A DNA stretch of 64,000 nt from Microbacterium lacus (lineage in GTDB: Bacteria > Actinomycetota > Actinomycetes > Actinomycetales > Microbacteriaceae): positions 2,604,001-2,668,000 of the forward strand of contig NZ_BAAAPK010000001.1 in the NCBI RefSeq assembly GCF_039531105.1. Direction: 5' to 3'. The notes beneath the pieces were generated by a model, which saw nothing but the letters and a program-made list of their open reading frames with translations, was not told the origin of the DNA and made no database searches. Positions 62,177 through 64,000 of the stretch are shown piece after piece. The position numbers and the translations under genes are program-made. Position 1 is the first letter of the stretch. The number at the start of each line of letters is the position of its first letter.

Positions 62177-64000
62177 CAGCGGCCACCGAACCCTTCGCGC
62201 ACACGCTCGATCCCGGCGACGACCTCTTCGGTCCGGGCGATCGCCGCACGCTCGAGCACCTGTGAGATCGACGGTGACGCCTCGCCGCCGGTGACCCGCT
62301 GCACGGGCTGGTCGAGCCAGTCGAAGAAGCGCCGCTGGATCTCATCGGCGAGCCACGCGCCGTAGGACGTCCCCTGCGCGCCCTCCTCGACGATCAGGAC
62401 CGCGTTCGTCTTGCGGATGCTCGCGCCGATCGTGTCCCAGTCGACGGACGCACGGTCGAGCCAGCGGAGGTCGATGAGCTCGGCATCCACGCCGGTCTGC
62501 GCGATCGCCTCGGCACTGTGCCGCACCATGGACAGATAGCTGATGACGGTGAGGTCGGCGCCCTCCCGACGGACCGCCGCGGTACCGGGCGGGATCACGT
62601 AGTCCAGGTCGTCGTCGGAGACCTGCTGCATCGTCCCGTACAGATCGACGTGCTCGATCACGAGCACCGGGTCGTCGATCGCCAGGGCCGCGTTCATGAG
62701 CCCCACATAGTCGGCGGCGGTCGAGGGCGCCACGATCCGCCACCCTGCGCTCGTGGCGAAGATGCCCGCCGGGTCCATCAGGTGCTGCGACCCGTAGCCC
62801 GAGCCCATTGCGACCTTCGTGCGCAGCACGAGGGGCACGGCGTGGGTGCCCCCGAACATGTGGCGGGCCTTCGCGATCTGGTTGAAGACCTGATCGGCCG
62901 CGACCCAGACGAAATCGGGATACATGAACTCCACGACCGGACGGAAGCGCCCGTCCAGCGCGAGTCCGCCGCCGAGGCCCACGAACGCGTTCTCGCTGAT
63001 CGGCGTGCCCAGCACCCGCTCGGGTCCGTACTTCTTCGCCAGGCCCTTCGTCGCGCCGTTCGTGCCGCCGGCCAGGCGATGCACGTCTTCACCCATCACG
63101 ATGATGCGCTCGTCCGCTTCCATCCGGCGGTCCATGATCGCCGCGACGACGTCGACGAACTTGCGCTCCCCTGCGGCCTGAGCGGGCTCGGCCGCGGTGC
63201 GGGCATCGAGTCCGTCCAGCTCGCGCAGGTCGCTGCGGATGCCGACGTCGACGAATCCCGGATCGGGCCAGAGCGCCGGACGGATGCGCCGGCGCGCAGG
63301 GTCGTCGGGATCCTGCTCGAGGAGCTCCGCGACGGCGGACGCCATCGCCGTCTGGGCATGCGATCGCAACGCGAGGACAGCAGCCTCGTCGATGAGATCG
63401 CGGGAGATCATCTCCTTCGCGACCCGATCGAGCGGGTCGCGGGCCCGCCACGTGCCCTCCTCTTCCTTGGTGCGGTAGCCGAAGGCGCTCCCGGGGTACG
63501 GACCGTTCTGGTGGAAGAACCGGTAGACCTCGGCCTCGATGATCGTCGGCCCGTCGCCGGCCCGCATGCGCTCGGCCGCCGCTTCCATCGCCAAGTGCAC
63601 CGCGAGCGGGTCCATTCCGTCGACCCGCCAGGCCGGGATGCCGAATCCCTGACCGCGCACGGAGAACCGCGTGTCGGCGGTGACTTCCGCGGCGTGCGTG
63701 GACACGGCGTACAGGTTGTTCTCGATGAAGAAGCACAGCGGCAGCTTCCAGGCGGCAGCGAGGTTCATGCTCTCCAGGACCGACCCGATCTGGCTGGCGC
63801 CGTCGCCGAAGCAGTTGATCGACAGGTCGGTCGTGCCGGCGTGCTTCTGGGCCCATGCGTTGCCGGCGGCCATCGGCGCGCCGCCGCCGACGATGGCATT
63901 CGTGCCGAGCGCGCCGGCCTCGAGCCACTGCAGGTGCATGGACCCGCCGCGGCCGCCGCAATACCCCTGAGCGAGCCCGAGGATCTCGGCGAGAGTTCGC
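62176..64000 (-). CDS. 2-oxoacid dehydrogenase E1, fused alpha-beta subunits (N-terminus beyond window)
   Basis: The frame is open to the right edge, so the N-terminus is missing; the visible part has 607 codons. The alpha half shows GRGGSMH near the edge and the thiamine diphosphate motif GDGASQIGSVLESMNLAAAW with the closing NN. The beta half begins near AAGERKFVDVVAAIMDRR, with IIVMGEDVHRLAGGTNGATKG and VEFMYPDFVWVAADQV. Fused E1 proteins of this type serve acetoin or 2-oxoisovalerate-like complexes; the substrate is not clear. It is immediately upstream of the E2 gene (one-base overlap), forming an operon. Confidence 0.92.
   Translation of the reverse strand, partial: RTLAEILGLAQGYCGGRGGSMHLQWLEAGALGTNAIVGGGAPMAAGNAWAQKHAGTTDLSINCFGDGASQIGSVLESMNLAAAWKLPLCFFIENNLYAVSTHAAEVTADTRFSVRGQGFGIPAWRVDGMDPLAVHLAMEAAAERMRAGDGPTIIEAEVYRFFHQNGPYPGSAFGYRTKEEEGTWRARDPLDRVAKEMISRDLIDEAAVLALRSHAQTAMASAVAELLEQDPDDPARRRIRPALWPDPGFVDVGIRSDLRELDGLDARTAAEPAQAAGERKFVDVVAAIMDRRMEADERIIVMGEDVHRLAGGTNGATKGLAKKYGPERVLGTPISENAFVGLGGGLALDGRFRPVVEFMYPDFVWVAADQVFNQIAKARHMFGGTHAVPLVLRTKVAMGSGYGSQHLMDPAGIFATSAGWRIVAPSTAADYVGLMNAALAIDDPVLVIEHVDLYGTMQQVSDDDLDYVIPPGTAAVRREGADLTVISYLSMVRHSAEAIAQTGVDAELIDLRWLDRASVDWDTIGASIRKTNAVLIVEEGAQGTSYGAWLADEIQRRFFDWLDQPVQRVTGGEASPSISQVLERAAIARTEEVVAGIERVREGFGGR

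Overview
The window is high-GC actinobacterial DNA. The dense, often overlapping genes, frequent GTG starts and the gene set (ImuA'/ImuB/DnaE2 mutasome, DtxR-type regulator, DUF3027, bacterial XPB helicase, HrcA/CIRCE-controlled groEL, orphan WXG100) point to Microbacteriaceae, most likely Microbacterium or a close relative. This placement is inferred from gene content and style, not from a database comparison.

Region 1, 1-17,945: a probable genomic island. It runs up to the 3' end of a tRNA-Arg(CCT) gene and is bracketed by two related C-terminal pieces of tyrosine recombinases (1-191 and 17,582-17,665). Inside, almost every gene is on the minus strand and forms a catabolic cluster: FMN-dependent alpha-hydroxyacid dehydrogenase, two amidohydrolase_2 (ACMSD-like) enzymes, an HpaI-type aldolase, a Rieske ferredoxin-like protein, a phthalate-dioxygenase-reductase-like flavoprotein, an FrhB-like Fe-S protein, a complete TRAP transporter, an ABM monooxygenase, an MFS exporter, a nitroreductase, a peroxiredoxin and two PucR regulators. 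The likely job is uptake and breakdown of an organic, probably aromatic or cyclic, carboxylate; the substrate cannot be read from the sequence, and no oxygenase alpha subunit is present.

Region 2, 18.0-25.2 kb: chromosomal genes, including a compact tatA-tatC-tatB-like operon directly behind a Tat-lipoprotein intradiol-dioxygenase homologue, and a NarL-type two-component system.

Region 3, 25.2-31.4 kb: accessory DNA. A bile-acid/ACR3-like transporter gene is flanked by two non-coding arrays of 20-bp repeats whose units change orientation inside each array. Next is a 900-residue glycine-rich and helical protein with features of pore-forming toxins, then a GH114-like lipoprotein, a SnoaL-like protein and a SOUL heme-binding protein.

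Region 4, 31.4-37.3 kb: the damage-inducible mutasome operon imuA'-imuB-dnaE2, with a perfect LexA-type palindrome inside its promoter spacer. imuB and dnaE2 both carry in-frame tandem repeats.

Region 5, 37.4-64.0 kb: core chromosome. It holds an HNH nuclease, M23 peptidase, DtxR regulator, SerC, cold-shock proteins, XPB helicase with its partner, CPBP protease, an OmpR-type two-component system whose kinase appears to start at CTG, an orphan WXG100 protein, GroEL with two CIRCE-like operators, MsrB, tRNA-Thr(TGT), a DsbA-fold protein without the CxxC cysteines, an MsiK/UgpC-like multipurpose sugar ABC ATPase, DUF4032, and a 2-oxoacid dehydrogenase E2-E1 pair that runs off the right edge.
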